64,000 nt of DNA from Przewalskia tangutica (GCA_029844215.1 CM056733.1:51659142-51723141), one strand, 5' to 3'. Shown: positions 45,331-56,800, numbered from the stretch's first letter. The notes: generated by a model not told the origin, from the sequence alone. Numbers and translations: made by a program.

Positions 45331-48242
45331 GCAAAAGTAACACAATCAGCGTGAACGCACTGCGGAATTTCTCCGTCACATCGCCAAGACGCCCAAGTAA
45401 GTTCTCAACAAGTCAACCGACCTCCATCGAGAGACGCCAGAATACGTAAATACAACACTTGCACAACAAAGGCTATCATCACAAGCATAGGCAAGTTTCA
45501 CAACAACAAGCATAGGCAAGTTTCACAACAACAAGCATAGGCAAGTTTCACACAACTCAAAGTACTTTCATTTTATGCCAAAGTCCGGGTTTTTAACCCC
45601 AAAGTACTACATACGTTAAGTCCTTTTAAAAGAGATACATTCATTTTATAAATGTCACCCGATACCCGTAGTATAAAACTAGAGTGATTCACATTATTAA
45701 GTAAACCAGAACACTTTCTTTTTAAACTCAAGTACCAACATTCTTTTCCTAAAGTTCCGGTTTGCCTAATTACAAAGGCTCAAGTTCCTCGTTTTAGAAA
45801 AGGTTTCGTAGTTCATAGTTTTAATCCTTTAAAACATAATTCTCCTTTAAACGTTTTGAGAAGCATATGTCTTATGTGTGAGTAGGTTATTCTTGTTTAT
45901 AATCAATATTATTAAGCAGCCATGATCTAGGAAATGTAATATCATTTTGTCTCATCTTAGCTTCTATGCAGATGGAGGTTTCTACTGGTTTTAATACGAT
46001 ACATCATTATTCAATACATTTTCCTTTATTAACGCTGCAGTGGTTTGTCGATACACATTCTGATTTCCGAAATCAGTAAAACATTATCCCTTTAAATAAA
46101 ACCAAGTACTCATTACTCACGAATGAGGTTTCACATAAACATCCACATTAAAACAAATAAGTTAAGTCTCTTATCTTATAAGATCAAGTCTCTTAACTTC
46201 TAACATCAGTAAACCATTTTCTTTACCTCTCTTAAGACATTATACCTAACTCCCCATAAAGCTAGTATAACTCTTTTTAAAACCTTTAAAACCAAGTGTT
46301 ACTCTTTCTTGCAAAACGATGCACAAATCTTTTGAAATACTTCAACTTCTTCCTTAACACATAACAAGCGGTTATAACCAAATCGATTACCTTTGAAAAC
46401 CACAACCCATTTTCTAACCTACATAAAGTCATTATAACCAACTTTCCATAAAGCCGTTATAACACTTTATGTTTTAAAACAATCAAACATTAACACACGT
46501 ATGCGTCACCGTACTACATAGTTCACACATATCATGCTAGAAGAGATAGGAAGAGGTTCACATACCTCGCGACGATTTATCGACAATAAGCAAAATGCTC
46601 CAAGTACTACAACCTTGCTAGCCCTTTCCACTCCTCGAGTAGAATACGCTACTCTTAGTACTTTCACCTATAAAGGTCACAAACGTCTATTAACCCCAAA
46701 ACACAAGTTCCTATCTTTCTACAGAAAATTCGGCAGCACCTCCCCCCCCCGCCACAGCGTAAATCTCCTCCTCTATCGAGGTCGGCTACCAAGCCAACCA
46801 GGGGGGGGGGGTTTATACGTCTAACCGGACGCACAACTCCACCACACAGTAATACTACACAAGTCTCATCAGAATACGCCCCATGTAATTACGCTGATTC
46901 GATCTTTATTCTTCAGGCTTAAGTCAAAAGACATTGCCACAATACTAAGTTATTCTATATATAGTATACTTCAACTATATATTTAAACATGTAATTTCCA
47001 ATTACAATAGAAGGACAGTAGTGTTTACCTCGATAAGCCCAAAATTATCCAAGTATAAAGTCGATCCTGAGCAACGCTTGGCTCCTACTCCGAGTGCTCC
47101 AATCCGCTCCAAACAACCCTTAGAAGTTCTAACCAACTTCTACTCCAAAACTTCAACCAACAGTGAAGGTTTCTTAGTGGTTACGGTTTGAGACTAAAGG
47201 GACAAAAGGTAGTACTCCGCATTTCACGATAGAGGTAACTTTTGGAATACTTCAAGGTATAAGGCTAAGGTATTTTGGGCATTATAACAATACTAGAGAG
47301 TATTTCTATACCACAACAAGCGGTATTATACGAAAGTAACTAGGCTGTGGGTACCCACGCCAAGCCTCACTCTAAGGGGAGACTCGGCCAAGCTCCACAA
47401 AGGGAGGGCTTGGACGAATTTCAACTCACAAAGGGAGAGATTTCAAGACTTGGAAATGATTTTTGATGAAGAAAGTTCATCAACTAAGGGTATTTATAGC
47501 AAACCCAAAGGCCAACCAATGGCCAAGATTTAGCAAGGCAAGTGTAAGGCCAAGATCAAGCCAAGTGCACCCTAACCCCTACTCCACAAAACATTGCACC
47601 AAACAAGCCACAAAACAAGGCCAAAACAAGGCACAAAACAAGGAACCAATAGGCACAAAACGTGAGCCAAAAGATCAAGCCAAAAACGTGAACCGTTCGT
47701 TCACTGACGCCCACTTGCTTCGATGTGAGGTGACATGTCACCCTCCCGTTGGTCCAAAATGTTTCGTCTCTCGGAAAAATCCGCAAAAATACAAAACGAC
47801 ATAGCCGAATTTTCCTTCGCAGTTACGCAAACGCGTTTAGAAAACGATTCTAACCAAGGTGTTGTGCACAAAGGTAACTTCGGCCAAGCCACCTAGGCGG
47901 GGGTGACACGTGTCACCCTCCTATTGGCCCTCATAAAACGTCTTTCGAAAAATATCCACAATGGCCAAAATCTCGAAAATAAAGTGGGCCCCACAAAACC
48001 GTAAATTTCTCCCGTGGGCCCCACGTGACCATTTCCGAAAATAAAATCTCAAAATTCTAATATAATCTATGAAGTCCAAATACCAAATCTGGGAATCCAA
48101 TTCCCATTAACGAACCTTTTTCTTCACAAATAACCGGAAACTTTTCCGTCGAAAACTCACATCTTTCTTTCTTTTCAAAATTTCTGCCGTACTCTCGTAC
48201 GTACGTCCTCACAAACATACCCTGCAACTACGGGGTATAACA

Positions 48243-48247
48243 TATGG
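48243..48247. repeat. Target duplication TATGG, right of E7
   Basis: Matches 39550-39554. Confidence 0.92.
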
Positions 48248-48304
48248 GTAGAAGGGTGCCCATGTAGGGCACCAGTATTGGGCCCGTCGATTCGGGGCGT
48301 GACA
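48248..48304 (+). repeat. E6 LTR terminal 57 bp
   Basis: GGTGCC-CATGTAG-GGCACC hairpin (48255-48273), then GGGCCCG and GGGGCGTGACA. It completes the solo LTR after E7. Confidence 0.9.
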
Positions 48305-48309
48305 TATCC
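48305..48309. repeat. Target duplication TATCC, right of E6
   Basis: Matches 35622-35626. Confidence 0.94.
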
Positions 48310-48830
48310 CCTCCCCAGGATTGATGATTTGTTTGACCAGTTGCAGGGTGCTAAGTATTTCTCAAAGATAGACATGCGGTCCGGTTATCATCAGGTGCGG
48401 GTTAGAGAGGCAGATATCCCGAAGACAACATTCAGGACCCGATACGGGCATTATGAGTTTAAGGTGATGTCTTTTGGGTTGACTAATGATCCAGCCGTGT
48501 TTATGGATCTAATGAACCGGGTGTTCAAGCCATTTTTGGATACGTTTGTTATAGTATTCATTGATGACATCCTGGTTTACTCTCGTTCAGAGCAGGAACA
48601 TGCAGACCATTTGAGGACAGTACTTGGGGTCCTCCAGCACCGGCAGTTGTATGCCAAGTTTTCTAAGTGTGAGTTCTGGTTGGCCTCAGTGGCATTCTTG
48701 GGGCATATTATCGGGGCTGATGGTATTCGGGTGGATACTCAGAAGATTGAGGCGGTGAAGACATGACCAAGACCTACGACTCTTATGAAGGTACGCAGTT
48801 TTTCTGGGGCTTGCATGTTATTACTGGAGA
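48310..48830 (+). pseudogene. pol: E2 reverse transcriptase, C-terminal piece
   Basis: Resumes RT at PLPRIDDLFDQLQGAKYFSK, then SGYHQVRVREADIPKTTF, TRYGHYEFKVMSFGL, the active-site FIDDILVYSRSEQEHADHL and LGHIIGADGIRVD. The frame ends at a TGA (48764-48766) that replaces the tryptophan expected after AVKT. A frameshift follows within 40 bp in the RSFLGLA region. Only one stop and one shift break this half of RT, far fewer than in E4. Confidence 0.92.
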
Positions 48831-48833
48831 TTT

Positions 48834-49844
48834 GTGGAGAAGTTTGCTTCGATCTCAGCGCCTTTGACTAGGCTAACTCAGAAGGCGGCTAAGTTCCAAT
48901 GGACGAATGCTTGTGAGAAAGGCTTCCAGTTGTTGAAAGATAAGTTGACTACGGCTCCAGTTCTAACTCTTCCTGAGGGACTAGAGGGTTATGTTATTTA
49001 TTGTGATGCTTCGTGTGTTGGGATAGGTTGTGTGTTGATGCAGCATGGTAAGGTTATAGCCTATGCGTCCCGACAGCTCCGGAAGCACGAGAAGAATTAC
49101 CCTACCCATGACTTGGAGTTGGCGGTCGTGATACATGCCTTGAAGATTTGGAGGCATTACTTATATGGAGTACATGTGGATATTTATACGGATCATAAGA
49201 GCCTCCAGTATATCTTCAGACAGAGGGAGCTGAATTTGCGGCAGAGACGGTGGTTAGAGTTACTTAAGAAATATGATGTTGATATTCTATACCACCTGGG
49301 GAAAGCCAATGTGGTTGCAGATTCTCTTAGTCGTAGATCTATGGGTAGCCTGACAGATGTGCAGCCATATAGAAGAAAGATGGTTCGTGGGATACACCAG
49401 CTAGCGAGCCTTGGGATCCGGTTAGTCGATTTCGGAGACAGTGAAGTTCGGGTTCGAGAGGTTGCGGAGTCCTCCATAGAAGAAGAGGTGAAGAGGCATC
49501 AGTATGAGGATCCTGTTCTAGCACAGTATAGGGATGCAACTCTTCGAAAGGAGAAGACTCTATTTGAGGTTGCACTAGATGGGGTGCCAAGGTATGAAGG
49601 TAGATTGTGTGTGCATGATATTGCAGGGCTTCGACAGCAGGTTATGGGAGAGGCACACAGTGCTCGGTATTCTATTCATTCGGGGTCGACAAAAATGTAT
49701 CATGACCTCAGATGTGTGTATTGGTGGGATGGCCTGAAAAGAGACATAGCAGGGTTTGTTGCTCAGTGTCTGAATTATCAGCAGGTTAAGATTGAGAACC
49801 AGAAGCCTGGTGGATTATTGCAGCAGATAGAGATCTCGACTTAG
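48834..49844 (+). pseudogene. pol: E2 RNase H and integrase N-terminus
   Basis: Longest open frame here (336 codons). It starts in the RT/RNase H connection (MEKFASISAPLTRLTQK), gives the RNase H signatures YVIYCDAS, HDLELAVVIHALKIWRHYL, YTDHKSLQYIF and ANVVADSLSRRS, then a linker, then the integrase zinc finger ARYSIHSGSTKMYHDLRC and YWWDGLKRDIAGFVAQC. The second CxxC cysteine reads tyrosine (CLNYQQVK), which would lose a zinc ligand. It ends at a TAG at 49842-49844 where the family has TWKWE. The catalytic core is missing beyond. Confidence 0.92.
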
Positions 49845-50088
49845 AAATGGGAGGTGATCAATATGTACTTAGTTACAGGCTTACCTCATACTCAGAGGAA
49901 GTACGACTCCATATGGGTTATCGTAGATAGGGAAGGATGTGGCTTTCATCAAGGTATTGTGGCGGAACAATAATAGGGAAGATATGACGTGGGAAGCAGA
50001 AAATGAGAAGAAGAGGAAGTATCGTCACTTATTCCCGATGCCTACAAGTAATTCCAATCCCTATTTGACTATTTTGATTGATGAATGA
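49845..50088 (+). pseudogene. pol: E2 integrase core start fused to chromodomain by deletion
   Basis: The integrase core begins (MYLVTGLPHTQRK then DSIWVIVDR near 49862-49931) and jumps at about 49932 into the chromodomain: KDVAFIKVLWRNNNREDMTW, then EAENEKKRKY, ending at a TGA at 50086-50088. Against E1 the deletion removes roughly 0.85 kb, taking most catalytic residues and the GPY/F module. E2 therefore cannot integrate by its own enzyme. Confidence 0.85.
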
Positions 50089-50234
50089 AACTACGTGTAT
50101 ATTGTGGCCATGTGAGGCATCTTTGTGTTTGTTGAATATTGGTTGGTAGGTATAGTTAAGGATACTATGCCGAAGTTTGTATAGCTTGAGACCTAGTATG
50201 AACATTCGGGACGAATGTTTCTAAGGGGGAAGAA
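50089..50234 (+). promoter_or_regulatory. E2 3' untranslated region, hairpin and tract
   Basis: AACATTCG-GGA-CGAATGTT at 50201-50219 and a CTAAGGGGGAAGAA tract at 50221-50234, directly before the LTR. The rest shows no gene. Confidence 0.85.
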
Positions 50235-51807
50235 TGTTACACCCCGTAATTCCATAGCTACTAAGTGAGAACATGATAATGGAAATAAGATTTGAATGTT
50301 GGAAGGAAAGGATTTTTACATTTTCTTATATGGAAAATTCTTGAGGCCATCGAAATTGGGTGGAAAAATGGCTAAGTGTGGGAGATATTTGTGAAGGGAA
50401 GACAAGTGGACAAGTGGGGTTCATGGGTCCCCCTCCACTTGTTCTTGTACACCTATTAAAACCCAAGTCTTGCAAGACTTCATTCTCACAAATATCTTCA
50501 TCTCAAACCCTCATATCTCTCCCTTAACCTTCAAGGTGCTCGAAAATCCCATAGCCAACAAGAACAAGATCAACTTATTTTCTTCCAAGTTTAAGCACCT
50601 TAATCAAGTTCTAAGCCAAGTTAACCTTACCAATTAGTGGCTCACGGTTTTTTGGCCAAAAACTATCTTGAAATCCTAAGCTTATTTATGAACTTTTAGG
50701 AAGAGAAACATGACAGAAATATGGATACAAGCTTGTAGAAGTTACATGGGTGTTATTGTGACGTGAAGAAGTGGTGCAAAAGTGAAGCAGGGTCACGATT
50801 TTGGCCGAGACTTAGGGGTTGTTTTGAGCTAAAGTCGAGGTAAGATTTATTCTTCCTCTTGAAGTAATTAGAGGTTACATGATGTTATAGTTGATAGATG
50901 AACTTGTGTTAAGAGAAATGGAGAATAAGAAATACATGTGACAGTTTTGGCTAATTGCCGATTTTGGAGACAGTTTTGGTGTTGTTGGATTCGTTGGTTA
51001 TTGTTGTTATTATCGTCACTACTTGCATGTTAAAATGAAGGAAATCTTGTTATTACAAGTTGTTATGGTTCATATAAACATGTTGAAATGTAAATTAGAT
51101 TATAAAGAGTTATGGAAATGGATGTGGTTGTAGTAGTTGGCCGAAAAACTGCATGAAATTGTGAGACATTGTTGTGCAGTTTTAGGGACTGTTTCGTGGA
51201 GTTGGAATGCTGAAAATTCAGCCACCAATATGCATGTTTAAATGTAGTAATCTCTAACGTAAGTCCTAAAGGAACAAGGGTATATAAATGTGTTGTAAGC
51301 TTCACATTTTACCCTCATTGGCGTAGAAGTATGGACTGTTTTTATGTGTTGTTTTTATATGGATTAAGAGGCCGGATTTACATAAGAAATAGGTGTGTGA
51401 ATCACCTTGGTTGTTGTTTTGGTTATGCCCTTAAGTGGTGCTTGGTTATTGATGTATTTGGCCTTATTTGTAAGGTTGAAAAGTATGTATAAATAGGGGA
51501 TGCTGCCCGAATTGTTATACGAAAGGAGAGTCATTATGTAGTATAAGTGTATACTAGTATCATGGAATTGATAGACGTTTTGTTGTCATTATAGGTTGAA
51601 GTACTACTTGAGACGTATTCTAGTTGTCAAGTTGGTATAGCCTATAAGGTATGTGAACTATCCTTCTTCTTTTGGCATGTTTTATATGAAGTGAATGTAC
51701 GATGGACGTACATAGTACTTTTGAGTTCAAGTCCGTAATGATACATGATATGACTCTTTTTATAAAATGAATGTAGGGTGGACGTACATAGTACTTTTGG
51801 GTTTAAG
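50235..51807 (+). repeat. E2 3' LTR, first 1573 bp
   Basis: Starts TGTTACACCCCGTAATTCC like E6. Compared with E6 it lacks about 250 bp near its start, including the palindrome. Donor-like GAG/GTAAGAT (GT 50840), acceptor-like ATTATAG/GTTGAAG (exon side from 51595) and donor AAG/GTATGTG (GT 51649) are kept; implied exon 54 nt. Cut by E9 at 51808. Confidence 0.88.
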
Positions 51808-53803
51808 TGTTACAACCCATAATTTTAGGACATGTATACAAGAATAGACGTGAGAGCACAAGACTTATAAATTCGAACGAATGAAAGATTTGTTATTCTT
51901 AAGGAAAAGTTTTCCGAGCCTCGGGAAAAATAATTGTTCGTTAATGAGAATTGAGTTCCCGAATTTGATATTTGAGACTTTTAGAATTTATCGGAATTAT
52001 AGAATTTTATTTTCAGAGTTGGATACGTGGGGCCCACCCGAGAAATTTTACATTTTTGTGGGGCCCACGAGGTTTCCGATATTTTGGCCAATTATGGAAA
52101 TTCTGGAAAATGAAATATTTTAGACCAATGGGAGGGCGACACGTGTCACCCTCCACATGCCCAAGTAGACGAAAATGTTGACAAGTCAAGCTAGACAAGT
52201 GGAGCTTGACATTCTTGACTAAATCCTAGCCCTTCAAGTGTATTAATCTTGGTCCTTGGATTTGTTATATTATACTAGTAGCAAGATAAGTTTCCCACAC
52301 TTAGAAAAATTTCAAGAACTTGAGTTCTTGAAATGAGGCTCTCGGGTTTGCCATGAAGGAACAAGAAAAAAATTTCATTTGTCGTTCAATAATCCCAATA
52401 CTTTAAACCAAGGTTCCTAGGGATATTGTAAGGATATCTCAATAGAAAGATCCCGGAAAAACGACGTTTGTACGTTAGTCGCAAGGCGAAAACCTAAGGT
52501 GTTCTTCAACTTTGAAGATGGAACTTGAAGAGGAGTTATTCATGAGCTTCTAAGGAGTACTTGGAGCGGATTGGAACATAAGAAGAGGAGCTAAAAGTTG
52601 CTAAGGATCGACTTTTACGCTTGGACATTATTAGGGCTTATTGAGGTAAAATCTTCATCTTCTTAATGTAATTGAAGATTACATGTTATAGTAGTTAAGA
52701 AATGAGCATGTGGTATATAGAATGAAGTTTGAAAATATTTGGATCATGTCGACATGTTAAAAAACGAAAATGGACAAGTTAGCCATTAATGTTGTAATAA
52801 AATTTGGTCGATAGTTACAATCGTCGCATGTTAAGGAAGAAAGGATTTATAGTTGTTGTAATTGTTATTATATATATAACATGTTGGAATAACAACTTGA
52901 ATTGAAAAAGGAATTGAAAGGAAATTGATAATTGTTGTGACAATGGTAGCCGACTATGGCTTGGAAATATTGGACAGTTTTATATTGATTGTGGGGCAGA
53001 ATTTTACACGTCCTATTAGGCGTGTAATCCCCTTTGTATTGCTGAATTGTTGGGCCTTAAATGTGGCGTTTGGTTATTGATTTTCGGGCCTTGAAAAAGG
53101 TGGAAAAGTACGTAGAAACAAAGGAAGTGTTGTACGATTTTTCGTAGAATAAGAGACCTTACACTTAGTATGATTCTACGTTAAAACATTAGGAGTTGAT
53201 AGACATGTTATGATTAATATAGGTTGAAGTACTACGAGTAGCGTATTCTACTTAAAGGATGGAATAGCTATCAAGGTTGAAGTACTACGAGTAGCGTATT
53301 CTACTTAAAGGATGGAATAGCTATCAAGGTTGAAGTACTTTGGAGCATTTTGCTACTTGTCGATAATCGTCGCGAGGTATGTGAACCTCTTCCTCCTTTT
53401 GGCATGATTCTATGTATGAAATATACATGTGGTGTTATTTCATGATTCCTTCTACTCTTAGAAGTTAAGAGGTATGTATGTTGATTTACTCTATGTAAAA
53501 GTTATGTCTAAGTTATCCTAAGTTTTTACCAAGTCTTATGGGGGATGTTGTTAAGAGTCGTTAGGAAGTAATTGGAGTCGCGTTGACTTTGCTAATTTAC
53601 TGCACGAATGAGAATAAGTATCGAACAAGCCATTGCAGCGTTAATAAAAGAAAATGTATCGACAATCAATTATATTAAAATGAGTAGAATTCTCCATCTG
53701 CATAGAAACTAAGATAAGACAAAATTGTATTACATTTTCTAGATCATGACTGCTTTAATAAGATCGTTATAAACGAGTATAACCTATTCACAAGGCATAA
53801 AAG
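51808..53803 (+). repeat. E9: partial LTR inserted in the E2 LTR
   Basis: Starts TGTTACAACCCATAATTTT. It shares much with the E10 LTR in the opposite orientation. Palindrome GGGCGACACGTGTCACCC 52134-52151, donor-like GT 52646, exon side from 53223, donor GT 53377, conserved CATCTGCATAG block 53630-53780. Interrupted at 53804 by E10; the remainder is outside the window. Whether it is a 5' LTR, 3' LTR or solo LTR cannot be told. Confidence 0.82.
53222..53327 (+). repeat. Perfect 53-bp tandem duplication
   Basis: Two identical units starting GGTTGAAGTACTACGAGTAG at 53222 and 53275; a third start at 53328 is partial. The first unit begins at the acceptor-like TATAG/G. Confidence 0.95.
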
Positions 53804-56800
53804 TGTCACGACCCGACCCCGGGGCCGCGACTGGTGCCCTACCTAGGCACCCCGTTCAGTTATACATCAGAGAATAGCAGCGGAACATACATGAAACTTA
53901 TGAAATAAAACAACGAGAATTTAAACAACAGGCTAGCCGATAAGGCTACCTCCCTGGACACATATACACATACATAAACAACAGCAGTTATATTTCTTTT
54001 CTTTTTTTTCAAACTGACCCACAACATGTGACTACAGACCTCTAAGAATTACAACAGTGGCGGGACAGGGCCCCGCCTTACCCCTGAATGTACATAAATC
54101 TACAACATCAGGGAAACCGTACCAAAAAGATAAGCCTCCGGAGTGAATGGAGCTTCTTCCCAAAAACTGAACAGAGATCCTATGAGCAAGGATCACCAAC
54201 CTGTGTACCTAACACCTGCGGGCATGAGCATGGCCCCAGAAAGTCGATTACAACAGTGCAGTATGGAACAGAAATAAGGTGCAACAATCAAATCATAACT
54301 ATATAAAAGAATGCTATTTTAACTCCTGAAATCAATCGTATATTAACCGTTCCTTTCCCTCTTTCAATAAGATTTAACATCATATTCTTACATACATACT
54401 TAAGAATTTAATCAAGCTTTTCCACATAACTTACATATCTTACATAACATTATCCGCCCCTTTATGGAGGGACTTCTTATTTGGAAGCTAACTTTGCTTA
54501 TTCATACGTGATAACATAATCCGGCCTATTTGCGGGACACGGTGTACTGATGAATCATGTGACATAATCCGGTCCGCCTGTGGGGCTCGGTGTACTGTGG
54601 AATCATGTAGCATAATCCGGCCCGCCTGTGGAGCTCGATGTACTGTGGAATCATGTAGCATAATCCGGCCCGCCTGTGGAGCTCGGTGTACTGTGGAATC
54701 ATGTAGCATAATCCGGCCCGCCTGTGGAGCTCGGTGTAAGATGACGTAACCCGGCCTATGTGTAGGCTCGGGGTAATATGGCGTGTCAGGCTATGTGTGT
54801 AGGCTCGGTGTATCTCATAACGTGTCTGCCTATTTGTAGGCTCGGTGTACTTTCCTTACATAACATTTTAAATCGTATTATTACTTCTTCTTAAGTCGTT
54901 ATAACAACTTCCCATAAAGCTATTATAACAACCTTTCATTTTAGAGAACTTAAGGCACTTTATACTTGCAACATTAGGGAAACTAAACCCAAAAATACTA
55001 CGTACATACATACTTAAAAGAATCATAAAACTTCTTTCTTTTTAAAGCTCAAGTCACATACTCTTTTGGAAACCATCTCCTTAACTTTTTTATATAAATT
55101 AAGAAGCCATACTTTTTAAAGTTTAGTCATTCCCACTCATAAGATCAAGGCTTATAGTATTAACACCTCGTAGCATACACTCTTTAAAATCATGTCATCA
55201 ATACTTTAGAAATCAAGTCCCATAACTTGAATAAATAAAGTTTCAAAATCCTTAAAAGACAACCAAAGTTCATAATCTTAAAACTTCATAACATACATTC
55301 TTTAAAGTCCATTTAATTATACTTATCTAAAAAAATATATATAAAGTTCCATACACTTCCAAAACCAAGTAACTTATTCTCTTAAAATCATATAACTTCC
55401 ACTTTTAAAATCAATCCCCTTTTTACATATAAATTCAAGTCATTTTCGAACATAAAATCCACTTCCTTACTTTAAATAAATCAAGACACATAGCTTTAAA
55501 TCAAATCTCATATTTTCCTAACCATTCTTACCAACATCTCCCATAAGACTTGGTAAGGACTTAGGACAATTTAACATACTTATAACTCAGGATCAACAAT
55601 GTGAATACTTCTTAACTTCTAAGAGTAGAAGGAATCATGAAATACTATCACATGGATATTTCATACGTAGGATCATGCCAAAGAAAGAAGGGGTTCACAT
55701 ACCTTGCGACGACTAGCAACAAGTTGCAAAATGCTCCAAAGTACTATAACCTTGCTAGCCTTTCCACCCCTCAAGTAGAATACACTACTCGTAGTACTTC
55801 AACCTATAAAAGTCATAACACGTCCATTAACCTCTAGCTTCAATCGTAGAATATTCTAAGTGTAAAGTCTCCAAATTCTACGGAAAATCGGACAGCACTT
55901 CCTTTGTTTCTACTTACTTTGCCACCTTTTTCAAGGCCGAATTCAATAACCAAACACGCCACATTTAAGGCCCAATCAATGCAATTAACAATAGGGGATT
56001 ACACGCCTACTAGACGTGTAAAATTCCGCCCCACAAAAGATATCAAACTAATACAAACTACTAGTCCAATTTCGGCCACATTGAGTACAATAACACCAAT
56101 TCTTATCCAATTTCCATTTCAATCCAGGTTGTTAACATAACATGATATCAAGTCGCAATCGATTATAACCACTATAATCTGCAAGTAAGTAACATACGAC
56201 GATTCTAATAAACGACCAAAATGTAATCCAACTTCACAAGGCTTAAATGACATTTCGGATTTAAGGCTACAATCAATCCATAATACTTATAAAACTTCAA
56301 CACATAAACTTTATGCTAGCAACATGTAAAGCTAACAACAATATATATAATCTTTTAACACTTTTAAGGGACAAGATTATTACCTCAATGAATCCTAATC
56401 CAACTCCATATCCGAAGTCGCTCCTTAGCAACTTAGAGCCTCTCCAAGACACTTCAATCCGCTACTTGAGACCCTTAGAACAATACCAACAACTTTCCTT
56501 CAAACTTCCAAACAAAACCTAGAAAAGCAACTAGGTTTTCACCTTGCGATCAATACGAAAACTATCTTTTTCCGGGATTTTTCTATTGAGATACACTTAC
56601 AATACACTCATGAACCTTGGTTTAAAGTGTGGATCTTAAAGAACAAGAAACAAAAAATTTTCTTTCCTTTCCTTAGTGAACCCGAGAGCAACTATTGTTG
56701 TGTCTTCAAATTCTTGAAATTTTTCTAAGTGTTGGACTATGTCTTGCTACTAGTAGTATTATATAGCACAATGGAGGGTCAAGATGTAAACAAATGGGTG

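Larger units (their letters stand above)
39555..48242 (-). mobile_element. E7: gag-poor LTR element on the minus strand, inside E6
   Basis: 8688 bp with LTRs 39555-43453 (3') and 44562-48242 (5') and exact TATGG duplications. The internal region is only 1108 bp: tract, non-coding region shared with E3/E5, a short gag start and primer site. It lacks almost all coding capacity. Its LTR is the same family as E8 (shared 70-bp repeat). Confidence 0.92.
44562..48242 (-). repeat. E7 5' LTR (3681 bp), edge replaced
   Basis: Pairs with the 3' LTR from about 44741 to 48242. Its U5 end, about 400 bp in the partner (39555-39965), is replaced by about 180 bp of unrelated sequence. Minus-strand signals: palindrome 47901-47918, a second one GGTGACATGTCACC 47728-47741, TATAAATA 47491-47498, donor GT 47028, exon side from 46667, donor GT 46565. 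Confidence 0.88.
35627..48304 (+). mobile_element. E6: solo LTR of the E2 family, carrying E7
   Basis: Without E7 the insertion is 3985 bp, starts TGTTACACCCCGTAATTCC, ends GGGGCGTGACA and is flanked by TATCC. No internal region or second LTR exists, so it is a solo LTR left by recombination between two LTRs. Its first 80 bp and several later blocks match the 3' LTR of E2 (50235 on). A member of the family thus inserted into its own relative's RT. Plus-strand parts: 35627-39554 and 48248-48304. Confidence 0.92.
5525..51807 (+). mobile_element. E2: backbone chromovirus, split by E3, E5 and E6/E7
   Basis: E2 reads in one orientation through five separated pieces: 5525-6179, 25163-25253, 34047-35626, 48310-50234 and the 3' LTR from 50235. 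Exact target duplications at E3 (ATATT) and E6 (TATCC) join the pieces without a gap. At each junction the gag-pol reading frame continues. Its 5' LTR lies upstream of E1, out of view, and its 3' LTR is cut at 51808 by E9. As host of all other insertions it is the oldest element here. Confidence 0.9.

Noticed and set aside
54488..54709. Minus-strand frame with repeated MLHDSTVHRAPQ
   Set aside because: Product of the 48-bp repeat in the E10 LTR.
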